Assembly: GCF_958979055.1 (NCBI RefSeq)
Contig: NC_084888.1
Coordinates: 379,501-443,500 of the forward strand
Source: Alnus glutinosa
Taxonomy: Eukaryota > Streptophyta > Magnoliopsida > Fagales > Betulaceae
DNA length: 64,000 nucleotides
Reading direction: 5' to 3'
Positions within the stretch are counted from its first letter, which is position 1; each line of letters starts with the position of its first letter. Under the pieces are notes generated by a model. That model was not told the origin of the DNA, did not search any database, and saw nothing but the letters and a program-made list of their open reading frames with translations. Position numbers and translations under genes: made by a program. Below are positions 13,229-25,019 of this stretch, one piece after another.

Positions 13229-13477
13229 TCATTTTTCGCAAATCAGTGAAGAGTAATCAGAATCATCAGGCCCGTCTTTAGTGCCAATATGAAAGCATGA
13301 GCACCACTGGAGAGAGGTGAAAAAGGCCGTCGCAATACTTTGAAAGAGCAATGCAGGCACACCATCAATCTTTCTGCATTGACGGCTCGAAAATGTGTTG
13401 GCCCTCGGCTGATCAATCAGGCTTGCTTTACAATAGCACAAGTTGGTGCAGCTCATGCAGGTGGAAATATCAGCCAT
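13229..13477 (-). CDS. Possible small Cys-rich protein, unrecognised
   Basis: An 82-residue ORF from the first ATG, which I prefer to an upstream GTG. It has seven Cys residues, four of them in a CMSCTNLCYC cluster near residues 7-16, and an acidic C-terminus. There is no clear signal peptide. The segment is more GC-rich and less repetitive than the spacer around it, which is the main reason for listing it. A (AT)n tract lies about 170 bases upstream on the minus strand, at the edge of the likely promoter. I do not recognise the family, and it may be a chance ORF or a fragment of a longer gene. Confidence 0.3.
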   Translation of the reverse strand: MADISTCMSCTNLCYCKASLIDQPRANTFSSRQCRKIDGVPALLFQSIATAFFTSLQWCSCFHIGTKDGPDDSDYSSLICEK

Positions 13478-15460
13478 TGGATTGGACAGAAGAAGATAGA
13501 TGTCTCTAGCCACACCTAGAGTGGTGGGATAGGATTTTGGGGGTCTTTATTAACAATTCCCAGTAGCAGTATTTTAATGCTTTTGGCTTGCTTGGGTTGG
13601 AGGAGTATCCATGCATAGGAGAAAACGATGGCGGCTGGGAAAGGGACTATATATATATATATATATATTTCTCTCTATGAATGCATGTATTAATTAGTAC
13701 GTGTGCGGGCAAGCTAGGATCACCTATCTCTCTGTTTATAGGATTTCCCAACGTAAGTGTGCTATGGCACGACGTGAAAGGGAAACATTTTGTTTCTATT
13801 GGATTGATTGGCATCGTTGTATTTTACATGACAATATTGCAGCATACATTTCAATCGATCGTTAGTACATGATCTATTTCTATTAAAAAATTATACAATC
13901 ATCATGATGATAACTGCTACTAGATCCTCTAGAATTTTAATTGGTTTTCTTTAATTCTTTTATATATATATATATATATATATAATGAGGAAATTTCCAA
14001 CTCTTTAATTTAATTAAAGGGTCATGATCGATGCACTACCCCACCAGCAAATGAAAGCCCTGCGTATAGAGGATGAATCGATCGATGGTAATTAGGGAAT
14101 CATGTCAAATCATTTTCTATGGAGAATTGGATTTCATGCGTGCGCGAGTGATCAAGTGTAAAGAATCAAGAAAAGGATTTACGCTATCTAGAATCTAGCT
14201 AGCTAGCTAGCTAACACCATAAATTTGGCAAAGGAAATTAAGATTGGTATATATGAAGTAATTATACCTTGCCCACAAAGTGATTTAAGAATCCAAGAGC
14301 GCAGCACAGACGTGTTAGCTAGTACTGCAACTATTGAAGTGATTACAAAAGCTAGCTAGGATCGACCTCCTTTTTGTAAGGTGTCAAAGGGTCATTAAAG
14401 GAGATTATATTATCGTGGTGATTTTTGGAATCCTTTCATAAATCATAATCTTAATTAAAGATAATGGAGGCCAGGGACCAGGTGCGCGCATAATTGATCG
14501 ATGTGGAACAAAGGAATTGGACCACGTGGATCAGTTAATTCGAGCACAGAAATGTTTAGAGAGGATCTCATTTTAATGGTGCATAAAAGCATGCATGCTC
14601 TTTAGTGATCTTTACCATTCAAACAGATGCGGCCGGAGGATATAAAGGTAATTAGGACTTTCCTTATTAATTTTGTGAGGATTATATATATATAGCTGCA
14701 TGTTTTTCCCTGGGTAGTTTCATCTTAAATCTTAATATGTCCATTAGAAATGGGGAGTAGTACTACTTGATCTTTATTCATAATAATTAAGAATATATCA
14801 CTGTCCATCAAGAATATATAATAGGTGATCAATTTTATTTTATTTTTTTTTTATCTTGTCAATTAATTAGAATTTAATTCCTTTAAGATTTCCTAGTAAA
14901 TCTTAGGGGATTAAGAATTAATTGATCTAGGATAGATATACAAAAAGGATGTTTCGATAGGACTTCTTAATTAGTACTATCAATCAATCATTACTCATGC
15001 ATGTTTCAATAATTTGTTTTTGGGTGGATTATATATATAGATTTCTTTGAAGTAATTATGATTACTAAATACTTGTTCATACTCCTTCTGTTGCATCAAT
15101 AATTATGCGTTTAGTTTGATGCTCTGTAATTTGTATTGTATAATGTATAGGTAGGTTATATTTTAAAATTAATCTTCAGTGAATTGCATTATTGCAATGT
15201 CACTTTCAGGACTCAGTCGATTTATTCCCAGTTAACTGGTTAATTGAAGAAAACTCCCAAGAATCGACAAATTAAAGAATGAACAGGCAATTGGTTGGAC
15301 TTGGGGGCCATATTGAACAGTAGATGGAGTTGGGAGAGAATGAAAAAAGTCAGGAATCTCTAGATTTCTAGTATCTTCTTCTATTATTTCTTTTAGTTTA
15401 CAAAGCACAATGCAACAAAATAACTAACCTCAGCACCCGCGTGACATGGTAGCTTCGGCC

Positions 15461-15531
15461 CTACTTGTTTGGACTGCCCTCGATCTCCTTCTTCCTTTGG
15501 TTAGAGCCTAGAGGGCAGTCCAAACAAGTAG
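15461..15531. ncRNA. Perfect 21-bp hairpin, small-RNA candidate
   Basis: Positions 15461-15481 and 15511-15531 are exact reverse complements over 21 bases (left arm starts CTACTTGTTTGG, right arm starts GAGGGCAGTCC), separated by a 29-base loop. Both arms lie outside any ORF with a recognisable product. Arm length equals the usual plant miRNA size, but the fold is shorter than most plant miRNA precursors and the arm matches no conserved miRNA I remember. It could instead be a tiny MITE or a repair footprint. Confidence 0.35.
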
Positions 15532-16302
15532 CTAGGCATGGCTGCCCAGTTGGGCTCGAAATGCATGTTCGGAACCAACCTCTATCTTCCGGCTACCCCG
15601 AGAATTGTCAAATATAAGCCCAAGGTTGTGATGGACTAATCTTCGTCCAGCACAATGCTAAGTATTTTAAGACACCCACTGGACCAATAAACCACTCAAT
15701 GATCGTTGGTTATGAAGGCACAACACCCAATTAAGCTCCTACGAACCTCTCTTTCCCTTAAGAAAAAAAAAAGTCTCCGGTGACCATTTGATTAAGTTTG
15801 ATAATTTTTTTACACGAATTACAAATTTGACATAAACTCAATATGAAATTAGCGAGTTAGAGTTAAAAATTTTAACTTATTTAATTAAATAAGTCAAATT
15901 AAAATTAACCTATATAATTTTATATGCATCATTTAATAGGACCTCAACATAATATGTAAACAAGAAGTACTACCACTTACAAAAGAGAGGAAAAACATTA
16001 AAAGAAACAAAATCAAGTGTCCAGTCTTTGTAATAGGTAGTCACCCTGTGTGAAGGGATTCTTTTTACTTTTTCCGTAGGGCAACAGAAGAAAGTGATCA
16101 TGAGATGTGCGCATACGTGTCATCTCACCAGGCATGGTGTTGATTAATATTTGATCAGTAATTGGACCAGCAAGGAGCAAGGACGAAGGTGGTGATTCCT
16201 TGGACACGAATAAAAATATGCCATATATATATAGTCTAAGGCTAATAGGCAAACCCTCCTTCATCATTTTCCCACTTCCCTTCAAACTCAGATGCTCGGT
16301 TG

Positions 16303-16763
16303 CCAGGGCGCCTTTACTCTCTGACTGTGCGTATAAGCCATGCTCCTCTTTTTCAGATTATGCTTGGCGGTGTCTGGGTTCTACGGCGTCGGATCTACTG
16401 CTGGATGCGTCCAGATGCGGCTTGTGTCCTACACGCGCCGTCACTCCGGTGAAGCTGCTTCCTTGTCAACTGCCAACGACTTTTTAAGGTTTTCTACCTT
16501 TGTGTTGTGTATTCTCATGTTTTTATGTACAGTTTACCTATGTGTGGCTCAAATTTTATTGAAATTTTTATTGTAAGGAGGTTTATTTGTAATTCTAGTG
16601 AGATTTGAGATTTTGTTTAGGTAGCTATTTTTAAGTCAGATCATTCTGGCTTAGAGTGTGAGGAGGTTGTTTCTCATTTCTCATCTTGTATGCCTTCGAG
16701 TTTTTTAGTATCAATGTTTAGCGCAGGCTTAGCCATTAAAAAAAAAAAAAAAAAAAAAAAATA
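16303..16763 (+). mobile_element. Polyadenylated retroposon, copy C
   Basis: A roughly 460-bp segment ending in 24 A residues (16738-16761), flanked by CTCGGTTG at 16295-16302 and 16764-16771. The 3' part has the TTTAGGTAGCT..TTAAGTCAGA..GGCTTA arrangement that also occurs near the 3' ends of copies A and B. No long ORF is present. The 8-bp duplication is short for this mechanism, so the exact 5' end is less certain than the 3' end. Confidence 0.55.
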
Positions 16764-17436
16764 CTCGGTTGATTAATATGGCTGGTGGGACACGAGCGAC
16801 CAAGTTCATGTCAATTTTTTCGCCTTTATTAATTGCCGTCTGCAACTTTACATCAAATACCGTAGCTTAATCTGACAAGTGACAATGTGACATTGTGACA
16901 AGCTAACTTTCTTTTTATTTTTTTTTTAAAAAAAATAACAATTTGTTAATTGTATTCACACCAGAGACCACAAACTCATTTATGATCTCTTTGACTTTCT
17001 TTTGCCAAGTTTTACATCAATCCCACTTTCGAAACCTCAATCATTCAATACTCCCCAAATTATTGCACATGCAGCTTCCTAGCTAGCTGTTCGTTCGGTA
17101 ATTGGCCTTTCTTTTTTTGGTTTCTTCTAAACTGTGGTTCTAATTGTTTGATTGCAACTCTACATCCATTGCAAATTCGACAAGAAAAATCGACCGTCTT
17201 TCCACCGACAATTGCAGGCCGGGAGGACATGTGCATGGTGATGGAACACCATTATTCTGTATAGATCCACGCTGTTCAGCAAAGAGTCGTAGCTCTCGGA
17301 AGTGACAATAATTGGAAGTAGAACATAAACTTTATTCTCAAACATATTAGATAAGCATATTTAACATGTTTTGAATTCGTGAGCGATGATTAATTTACAT
17401 ACACTGTAAAGATGGAGGCCTAGCTTGCATGCCTTC

Positions 17437-17474
<38 letters not shown>

Positions 17475-17477
<3 letters not shown>

Positions 17478-17646
17478 TAATGTCTCATGTATAATAATAA
17501 TTGTGCAATTATTATGTAAGAGATAAGAAATATAGAGTGAGTTTTATGTGAAATTCATGTGGTAAGACCTATCAAATAAAACCTATTTATGTCACTTTAT
17601 TCTTATACAATAATTACATAACTATTATGCAAAGAATCATGCCTCC
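17475..17646. mobile_element. Probable hairpin MITE
   Basis: The left end (GGCTAATGTCTCATGTATAATAATAATTG) is an imperfect inverted copy of the right end (CAATAATTACATAACTATTATGCAAAGAATCATGCC). The arms cover about 45 bases each around a central spacer. No target duplication is visible, because the left side runs into an (AT)n tract. Confidence 0.5.
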
Positions 17647-17803
17647 CTACATCAAATCATCTTTTTCGTTTGATGAATATGGAATTCTGTGGGAAAAAGC
17701 AGGTTGTACCATATATGCATGAATTATTTGTCCATGAATTTTCTTTTATGGACCCCACGTACTCCCGTACAGTCTGAAAGAATGTGAAAACTTTGTCGTT
17801 TTA

Positions 17804-17807
<4 letters not shown>

Positions 17808-17898
<91 letters not shown>
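17808..17898. repeat. Long (AT)n microsatellite
   Basis: About 91 uninterrupted bases of AT dinucleotide, followed by a short (TG)n and a T-run. Confidence 0.95.
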
Positions 17899-17900
<2 letters not shown>

Positions 17901-18716
17901 GTGTGTGTGTTTTTTTTTACTTACTGGCAGCCATTGCCAGGTAACATCATAAAGAAGAAGACGCTAGGTATCCGTGAAACTTTTTCAAAATTTCATACAA
18001 TAAAGCAGTCCAATAAAGTCTGAACAATAGATCATGGATTCTCACCATGAAGGCCCGTATTGTCAATCATCTCTGCATGGCTAAAGGATAAAGATTGATC
18101 ATGATATATAGTTTGTGTCATCGATTTTATTAATTTTTTAAGTAATATATATATATGGAGCCCAAACGACAATAGTAATTCTAGCTATATATCTGATCGA
18201 TCAGAATGTTATTTGAATTAAAAGCAACGTACTCCAATTTTGAGTCTAATCTAATAATTGAGGACAGAGAATATCTATAATATAAGATTACTTTCATGTC
18301 ATTCTTAATTTGTGAACATGAATCGAGTTAATTAAAGGCTAGCTTCAAGCCTCAAGACGTTTACATCCATCTATTTTCAACATATAGGATATGAAAATTG
18401 TCATTGGTAGATCGAGATGATTTTATTGCTTAATTAGCGGCCTCATGGCTGACCATGCATAATTTGATATTTTTAATGAATAATTGCGCCAATAGGTGGA
18501 CATTAATGATGACATAGTTTCTAATGTTAGAAATTCGAGTATTTAAACTAGTATATATTCTTCTACTAGTCTATGCCACTTGATTAGCCTAAGTTTTATA
18601 AGCTTTTTATAAAGTAAGCCTATGTTGGAGACACTTTAATTTTCAAATTAAAATTCTTTATCACCTTAATTCCATCCTTCCATCAAACAATATATATAGT
18701 TTTAATCGACAACCGC

Positions 18717-18761
<45 letters not shown>

Positions 18762-19506
18762 TAGGACGTACTCTAATAAATTAAAATCGGTATTATTTGT
18801 ATCTACGTTGTATATATTAAGTAGCTATTTTTATTATCACTCCAAATAGTTATTAAATTAAAATAAAACTCGTATTGCATGCATGCTGACCAATTATGGA
18901 TATATATACTTGCACGCAAAGGATCGATGGAGCCTGGAGGGATCGAAAGAGATTGACACAATCATATATATATATATATATATATATATCTGAACGTATA
19001 ATATAGACCAATTAGTAATCTCACTTTACCTACCGAAAGAATTTGATCAGCTGGCCGGCAAATCTTTTTGACTCGTTCAAGCTTCGGCTTTCGGTTTCAC
19101 ATAAATTCCTTTACAAGAACATGCCTCATTCTTTCTTTTTATGCCTTAATTCCCAGCCCGCTGCGTTTTTCTAGCATGCTCTTTTTCCTTTTTGAAAGAG
19201 GCGCCATTGTTTTTAGTCAACCTCCGATCCGGCCGTGATCGAACAATATCTTTTGCCTCCAATAATTTCTTCGATCTGTACCAGCGTGGCTCCAATGTAT
19301 ATATATTATATATAATCTAATTTTTTTCCTTCTTTTTCTTTTTTGGTCGGATGAGTATGATATATATAATCTTTGTTTAAAATATACAACCAACCAACTT
19401 GTACTTGCTGTGAACTAAGCCCTGGCCTTGTGTTAATTAAAGCAGTGCGGCTTGTAGTAAGTCATCGGCAAAAACGATTAATTTATATATACACATATTG
19501 ATTTTA

Positions 19507-19685
19507 GGGTCTGTTTAAATTTGCGATTTTAAAAATTACGATTTTAAAATAACGATTTGAATAAGCACTTTTCTGCGTTTTCAAATCGCAATTTTTTAAA
19601 AACGCAGTTTCTAAACGGTTCATTTTCTGCGATTTGGTTTAAAATCACACTTTTTCGCTACGAAATCACAATCACAAACGCACCC
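19507..19685. mobile_element. Tourist-like MITE (PIF/Harbinger type)
   Basis: 179 bp with terminal inverted repeats: the left end starts GGGTCTGTTTAAATTTGCGAT and the right end, read as reverse complement, starts GGGTGCGTTTGTGATTGTGAT. TTA flanks both sides (19504-19506 and 19686-19688), the usual PIF/Harbinger target. The interior repeats GCGATTTT and AAACGCAG words. A related, larger element lies at about 34880-35178. Confidence 0.72.
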
Positions 19686-19688
19686 TTA

Positions 19689-20161
19689 GTATCCTTAATT
19701 TGCGTGATACGCGCGGTTCTTTTTGTTATATTGAATGCACCAAAGGAACATATTAACATTCTCCCCTCACGTGGAGATCGATTTTGACACGTACGTACAT
19801 TAAAAAAGTCTTATTATAATCAAAAGAAAGCTCAACGCTGCTTCTTTGGTCAAATTAATGTTTCATTTAAAATTGTCTTCTTCTCTCCGGCCTCTCTCTC
19901 TCTCTTTGCCACCGCCAGCCTATCGCCCAAATTTCACAGCTTATCACAGCATGCAATTGCGGAGGAACCCTCGATATGAGTATGTACACCTTCTAGTGCG
20001 CGTGCTGGCTAATTTTACTGCTAATTAACATTTAAGAAAATATATAAAAGTAGTAAATTTTCTTTAATTTGTGAGCCGAGGAAGAAAATGAAGTCGGTCA
20101 ATAGCCATGCCGGCCAATATAGTTAGTAAAATAATTTTGAGATATTGATCCATGTGTCATC
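19689..20161. other. Intergenic, nothing recognised
   Basis: No gene, RNA or element is recognised here. A short Pro/Ser-rich ORF at about 19846 has no recognisable domain and lies over a (CT)n tract. Confidence 0.5.
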
Positions 20162-20298
20162 ATATTAGTACATTAAGTGTCCATAAAAAAATGAGGTGAC
20201 TTTTAAAATTATCATTGAGCGTATGATTGATCAAATGGTAATTTTAAAAGCTACCTCATTTTTTAATGGACACTTGATGAACACTTAATATACTAATA
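20162..20298. mobile_element. Hairpin MITE-like palindrome
   Basis: The left arm, about 20162-20212 (ATATTAGTACATTAAGTGTCC through AATGAGGT to TTTTAAAATT), is the inverted copy of the right arm, about 20240-20298. The right arm carries a small insertion (GATGAACACTT). It lies about 800 bp upstream of the phytosulfokine gene. No clear target duplication was found. Confidence 0.6.
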
Positions 20299-21012
20299 GA
20301 ATTACTCGTCATAATATATAACATTACTCTTTTAACGACTAGTGTCTTTTATTTTACGGTGTACAAAATGTTTGATAAAGTGCGTACCTTGGGTGTCTAA
20401 TACTTAAGGACTATATATGTAAGGTTATGTCCGAATTTCTTTGACATCATAATTGTCTAAATGCTTAGGCTATGGCCTTTTGCGCATTTATTATTGACCA
20501 ACGACCCTCTCTCTGTCTCTCACTTCTACATGATCTCTCATCTAAAGCAAAGTCGATCGGTATTTTTGGAGTAGTCAAAAAAGCTATTATATATATATTA
20601 TTTTAGCTATTCATATTTTTTATACACACTTTAAGAAATAGTAAATAAGCAGAAGCTGTTTATTCTAGAAGAAAAATATTAATTAAAATAGCTAACAGAA
20701 AAATAGTTCATAATAGTCACGTTTGTTGTTCTATTGGAAATGATCATTCGATTCATTCTATAAATAGCACGCAGAGAATCCCACAGCAACATCAACCTGC
20801 AGGATTTCAAGCCCTTTTCCTTAATTTGTCTATCCGGCCGTTAAATTCCTGCGGTCACCCTTAATTTCCAGCTTTTCTCCCTTCAAATATATATATATAA
20901 TTTAATCTCGTTTTTGGCACACTAATCAGATCGATTCCGATATAGTAAAAGGCCTCCTTAATTCCTCCTCGAGTTCACACACCCATTTGTCTTATCCTTA
21001 TCATATCTCTTC
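20299..21012. other. Upstream region of the phytosulfokine gene
   Basis: AT-rich, with no ORF of note. The last 60 bases before the TATA box are pyrimidine-rich. Confidence 0.5.
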
Positions 21013-21018
21013 TATAAA
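21013..21018 (+). promoter_or_regulatory. TATA box of the phytosulfokine gene
   Basis: TATAAA, 76 bases upstream of the ATG and followed by the pyrimidine-rich CCCTCTCTCTGCC. It is well placed for a start site about 45 bases before the ATG. Confidence 0.65.
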
Positions 21019-21093
21019 TTCATTATACTCTGCCCTCTCTCTGCCTCACAATCTTATCCTAGCTATATACCGTTGTATTAAAAAAAATCAAAG

Positions 21094-21473
21094 ATGGCCA
21101 AGATCGCCACCCTGTTGATGGTCGCCCTCATCCTCTGCTCCACGCTGACCTACGCTGCCCGTCCAAACTCAGCTTTTTCTGGGGCAATTCTAGCGGAAAC
21201 CCAGCATGGGGTTGGTTGAAATTAAACATTACATGTTTTTCAAATTGTTAAGACTTACGTATAGAAATTCGGTCATTGGTTTTTCTGAGTTTGATTTATC
21301 GTTGGTTTGCTGTTTGCTTTTTCTAATAGGGCGGTAAGGGAGCAGATCATGGTGATGATCATGAGCTGGAAAATATTGAGAGCTGTAAAGGAATTGGGGC
21401 GGAGGAATGCTTGGCGAGGAGGACGTTGGCTGCTCACATCGACTATATCTACACCCAGAACAAGGGACATTAA
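21094..21473 (+). CDS. PSK: Phytosulfokine precursor
   Basis: Two exons, 21094-21210 and 21330-21473, with a GT-AG intron between whole codons, encode an 86-residue preproprotein. Residues 1 to about 22 form a signal peptide (hydrophobic core [13 protein letters not shown], then TYA). The spacer is acidic and His-rich ([14 protein letters not shown]). Near the end comes the PSK domain: the conserved Cys pair (ESC..EEC), a dibasic RR, and YIYTQ at 78-82 followed by NKGH. YIYTQ is the pentapeptide that is Tyr-sulfated by TPST, released by subtilases and perceived by PSKR receptors at the cell surface to promote growth and modulate immunity. The Asp before Tyr78 and the Arg-Arg upstream match known processing signals. 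Without splicing, exon 1 stops after two more codons, so the intron is required. Function is secure; which paralogue it is cannot be told. Confidence 0.97.
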
Positions 21474-24089
21474 CCATGAAATTATCTACTTATAAAAAAT
21501 AATAAAAAGTAATAATATTAATGCTTGTTGCTGGTAATTAATATGATATTTCATGTTTCCTATATATTTGTTTTATTTTTCTTTTCCTATGACACCCCTG
21601 CTCATCGGCTCATGAGCAAAAGTTTCTTTTTTGTATGAAATGGGATGTCATTTGATTGCAACATTTGACCCATTCATGAAGATAATCTCTGTCTGCGTTC
21701 ATGATAAATGAATTGCCGGTTTGCAGTTTTGGTGTCTGTATAGACTGTATATATATATATCTAAATATATTTTGTTTTTCATCAGTTCCTTTAATTTGCT
21801 AGCTTTTTCAGTTAATTTCTCGGGTAAAAGAAAGTATAAGCCATAATTTGAAATTATCTTTTGTTTAGAGCAAGCGCGGGAGATCGAAGTCCTTATAATC
21901 TTAATTAGTATATAAATGTTTCAGGGGATCGGAGTTTAATTAATTAGTTTTAGAGTGTATCGGTTTAAACAATGACGAACTGACAATCGTAATTATGATC
22001 CCCTGGCCATACATGCAGGCCGTGTAGTTAATTACTTAAATATTCCCACTTCTTGACTCTAGCTAGCTACCACGCGTACCAGCTCCAATTCCGTTAATCA
22101 GAAACGTACGTATTCAGATGGCATGGTATTTTTAAGTCCTTTTCTTACAAATTAATCATTCAATTTGGGTGGTTGCGAGTGTCACAAATCTAATGAAAAA
22201 TTTGTAAGAGGAAGATGGGGGCCGGGAAGGCCAATGAGAATGAAAATAATCTGTTCTTTTCTCTATTTTTAACTGTTTATTTTAAATGAACGGTCTACAT
22301 CGTGCAAGCAACGCATTAAAAAAAAAAAAGCATATTTGATGAATGGTTTGGTCGTCCTAAGAAACTAATTCCATAGTCCAAACACATTTGATAATTTTAC
22401 GCTCCAAAGTTCAAAAAAGAACGTGCTTGAAATAACTACATTAAAGAAAAGCTCTACGGCCCTGGGCAGCTCCAAATATTTTTTGAATATGCTTGTTGGT
22501 AGTTAAATTAAACCAGAAAATAAAGGAAGAAAAGGAAATAATTATAAATGGATGTGGCTAGATATGATGAAATTTCGACCTTGTATCGATGATGTGCATG
22601 AATATTGTGATAAGGCACCACACACATGCACATCCATTCAAGCCGAAGATCATATTTCAACTACTAGGATGCTTTATTTATATATATATGCAAATATAAA
22701 TGACAAAAGAAGTAAATGAAGGAAGAAGTAGTAGTGAGTTTGGTGGAACTGTTTGAGTGTTTAATGGTGACCCATATATGGCTGATCACCCGGCCCTATT
22801 ATAGATCTACAGGCCTCCTCCTAGCTTCTCCACTTCTTCTATTCAGAATTCAATGTAAACAATATAATTGTGAGTTCGGTTGGGAAGCTTAGAAATAACT
22901 CAAATGTACGTACATGTCGTTGAAATTAGTTGACAGTTGAGAATTACATAAATTTGATTGCAACCTTCCAAGATTGTCGATCTGTGAGGCACGAAAATAA
23001 AAGGGTAATTAAGGCCTTGGAAAAACCTGCTCCTATATTATAATATAAGCGATTAATTAAGCGTGAGTTCGATCTACTTATATTATATGTATGCATGCAT
23101 GTTTCGCTTTCCGGCCTGCATTTCTCTGCTTATTTATTTATTGATTATATATATATATATATATGGTCATGCATGAATATATGGTTCTCGATCTCCATCC
23201 TTCCTATATATCCTTTCTAGTTTCTAGAAAAGTAGAGCAGGATGGAGGCTTTGGACCTCATTCTAGATTCAAACCGGCCGGCCCCCTTAGCTTTTGACTA
23301 TCTTCAATTAGCGCACTCAATTTTTTGCTGTCCTTGATTTCATCCGTTGAGCTTTAACACTAGTACTCAAGTGCATGGCCGGGAATTATAACATTCTAGC
23401 GAAACCAAAATGATTTATTTCATGCTGCATATTATATATTATTATTATTATTTGCATCGATCAAATCATTTAATTATACGGTGTTATATAATTTACAATC
23501 TTTTAAATAATGTGACAGCATATAAATTAAAGAATTATGGTGAGACGGTCATGCCAATTTGAATGAAGTAAAGATCTAACAGTAACACAAATAAATTTAT
23601 TTAACCCTATAAAATTTAATTTAATTTGAATCATAAAACGGGTCCTCTCCAATAATCATATTCTTCATATCGGGGGCAATAAACCTTTTTTTTTTATGGT
23701 GCAACTTTGAATGTAACGTTGTGTTATTATTAATGCAACATGAAGAGGCCAGCCAGCATATACCGACCATGCATGTTTGTAAAATCCTGTGTGCATGCAC
23801 CCGCCACATCCCCATCCCCATACCTACCTTTTGTGCAAATTGAAATTACAATCGTCAATATATAATAGAGTTCTAGCCTTTAGCTGAGGAATTGTTAATG
23901 CATATCTTTCCTTTATTAATACGTACGCGTTATTCGGAAGTACGTTGCTGAATTCAGTGAAAGTGACCAATTAATTAGAATATGGGTATCATGTGCTTCT
24001 CACTTTTTGTTGGACTTTCTAACATTAATTGCATCAAAGCTTCATGTTTCACTGCATGCTTCTTCTTAATTAAGCACCCTACCCTGCCC
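21474..24089. other. Intergenic spacer
   Basis: The first 150 bases are probably the phytosulfokine 3' UTR. After that the sequence is AT-rich, with (AT)n at about 23146-23164 and no recognised gene or RNA. Confidence 0.5.
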
Positions 24090-24100
24090 CAATAGAATAA

Positions 24101-24213
24101 TTTTTATTTTTTTTTACATGTTCACACAATATAGGGAGAGAGAGATTTGAACTAGTAATATTTGTTTCATAAGACGTAGTTCCTAGCCGATTGAGTTACC
24201 CCTTGAAAACTCT
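24101..24213 (-). mobile_element. tRNA-derived SINE
   Basis: On the minus strand the element opens with a tRNA-like head: a box-A-like stretch (GTAACTCAATCGGCTAGG) followed about 35 bases later by a box-B match (AGTTCAAATCTC). It ends in an A-rich tail (T-rich at 24101-24115 on the plus strand). CAATAGAATAA flanks it exactly at 24090-24100 and 24214-24224, an 11-bp target duplication. Internal pol III boxes plus tail plus duplication identify a SINE. At 113 bp it is short and may be 3'-truncated or a compact family. Confidence 0.78.
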
Positions 24214-24224
24214 CAATAGAATAA

Positions 24225-25019
24225 CTTCATCTTGTGCCATTTTTATATCACTCTAAAAATAAAGTGGTTTTTAAAATCATAATTTGTCTTAAACAATTAC
24301 GAGTAATTTTAGACGTCATGCATATGTCTTTTCTGTGTCATTCCAAAATTGAAGATATAGCTTTTAAAATTATTATTTAATCAAAATTTAATAATAATTT
24401 ATTTTATTCAAATGGTAATTTTATAAGACACAACACTTTTTCTTTTTTCTTTTTTAAAAAAAACAATGAATTACTACAACGTATTCTCATTTGATGGTAA
24501 TACACGTGCTCATGAAGAATCAAGAACTTCAGCCTAAAAGACTGGTCTTGATCAGGACCCAATGGGCCGTGCTAACTCTCTTTAACTTCCAGCTCTGGCG
24601 GCTAATGTACTTAATAGGCTTTTAGCCCCATACTTCCATGTTTCCTGGGTCCAAAATTGGTAATCGATCCAACACCCTACGCTTGACAACCCACATAACA
24701 AAAGCACACAAAATCAAAGAGAAGAAAACGAAAAGCACCCAAATGGGCCAAATCGCAAAGAAAATTGCATTCCAATTTCCATCGTTGGTGCTTCCATGGC
24801 GGCACAGCACTAAAATATAATTGGGTCAAACTGGCTGACTTGATTAGAAACTATTAATAACATTCGGCACTTTAGGTTAACTCACTTAACTGCTGAGTGA
24901 TCCACATAACTCCTATAAATTAAAAAAAAAAAAAAAAAATTCCTTGTTTTAACCATTAATAACTTAGAACTCTAAATTTTAAGACAAAAAATTATTCAGG
25001 AGAAAAAAGGGCATTAACT
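24225..25019. other. Intergenic spacer
   Basis: No gene is recognised. Short overlapping ORFs on both strands at about 24622-24820 have no known domain. Confidence 0.5.

Larger units (their letters stand above)
11370..16294. other. Intergenic spacer
   Basis: AT-rich sequence with several (AT)n runs (for example about 12552-12582, 13648-13669 and 13962-13983). Apart from the Cys-rich ORF at 13229-13477 and the hairpin at 15461-15531, no gene or element is recognised. CTAGCTAG and GATCGATC words are frequent. Confidence 0.55.
16764..19506. other. Intergenic spacer rich in (AT)n
   Basis: No gene is recognised. It contains long AT runs at about 17439-17474, 17808-17898 (about 91 bases), 18724-18757 and 18964-18988, and a MITE-like hairpin at about 17475-17646. 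Confidence 0.6.

Noticed and set aside
16013..16285. 90-codon ORF on the minus strand with a basic, hydrophobic pattern
   Set aside because: No signal peptide at its start, no family resemblance, and it abuts the retroposon copy C.
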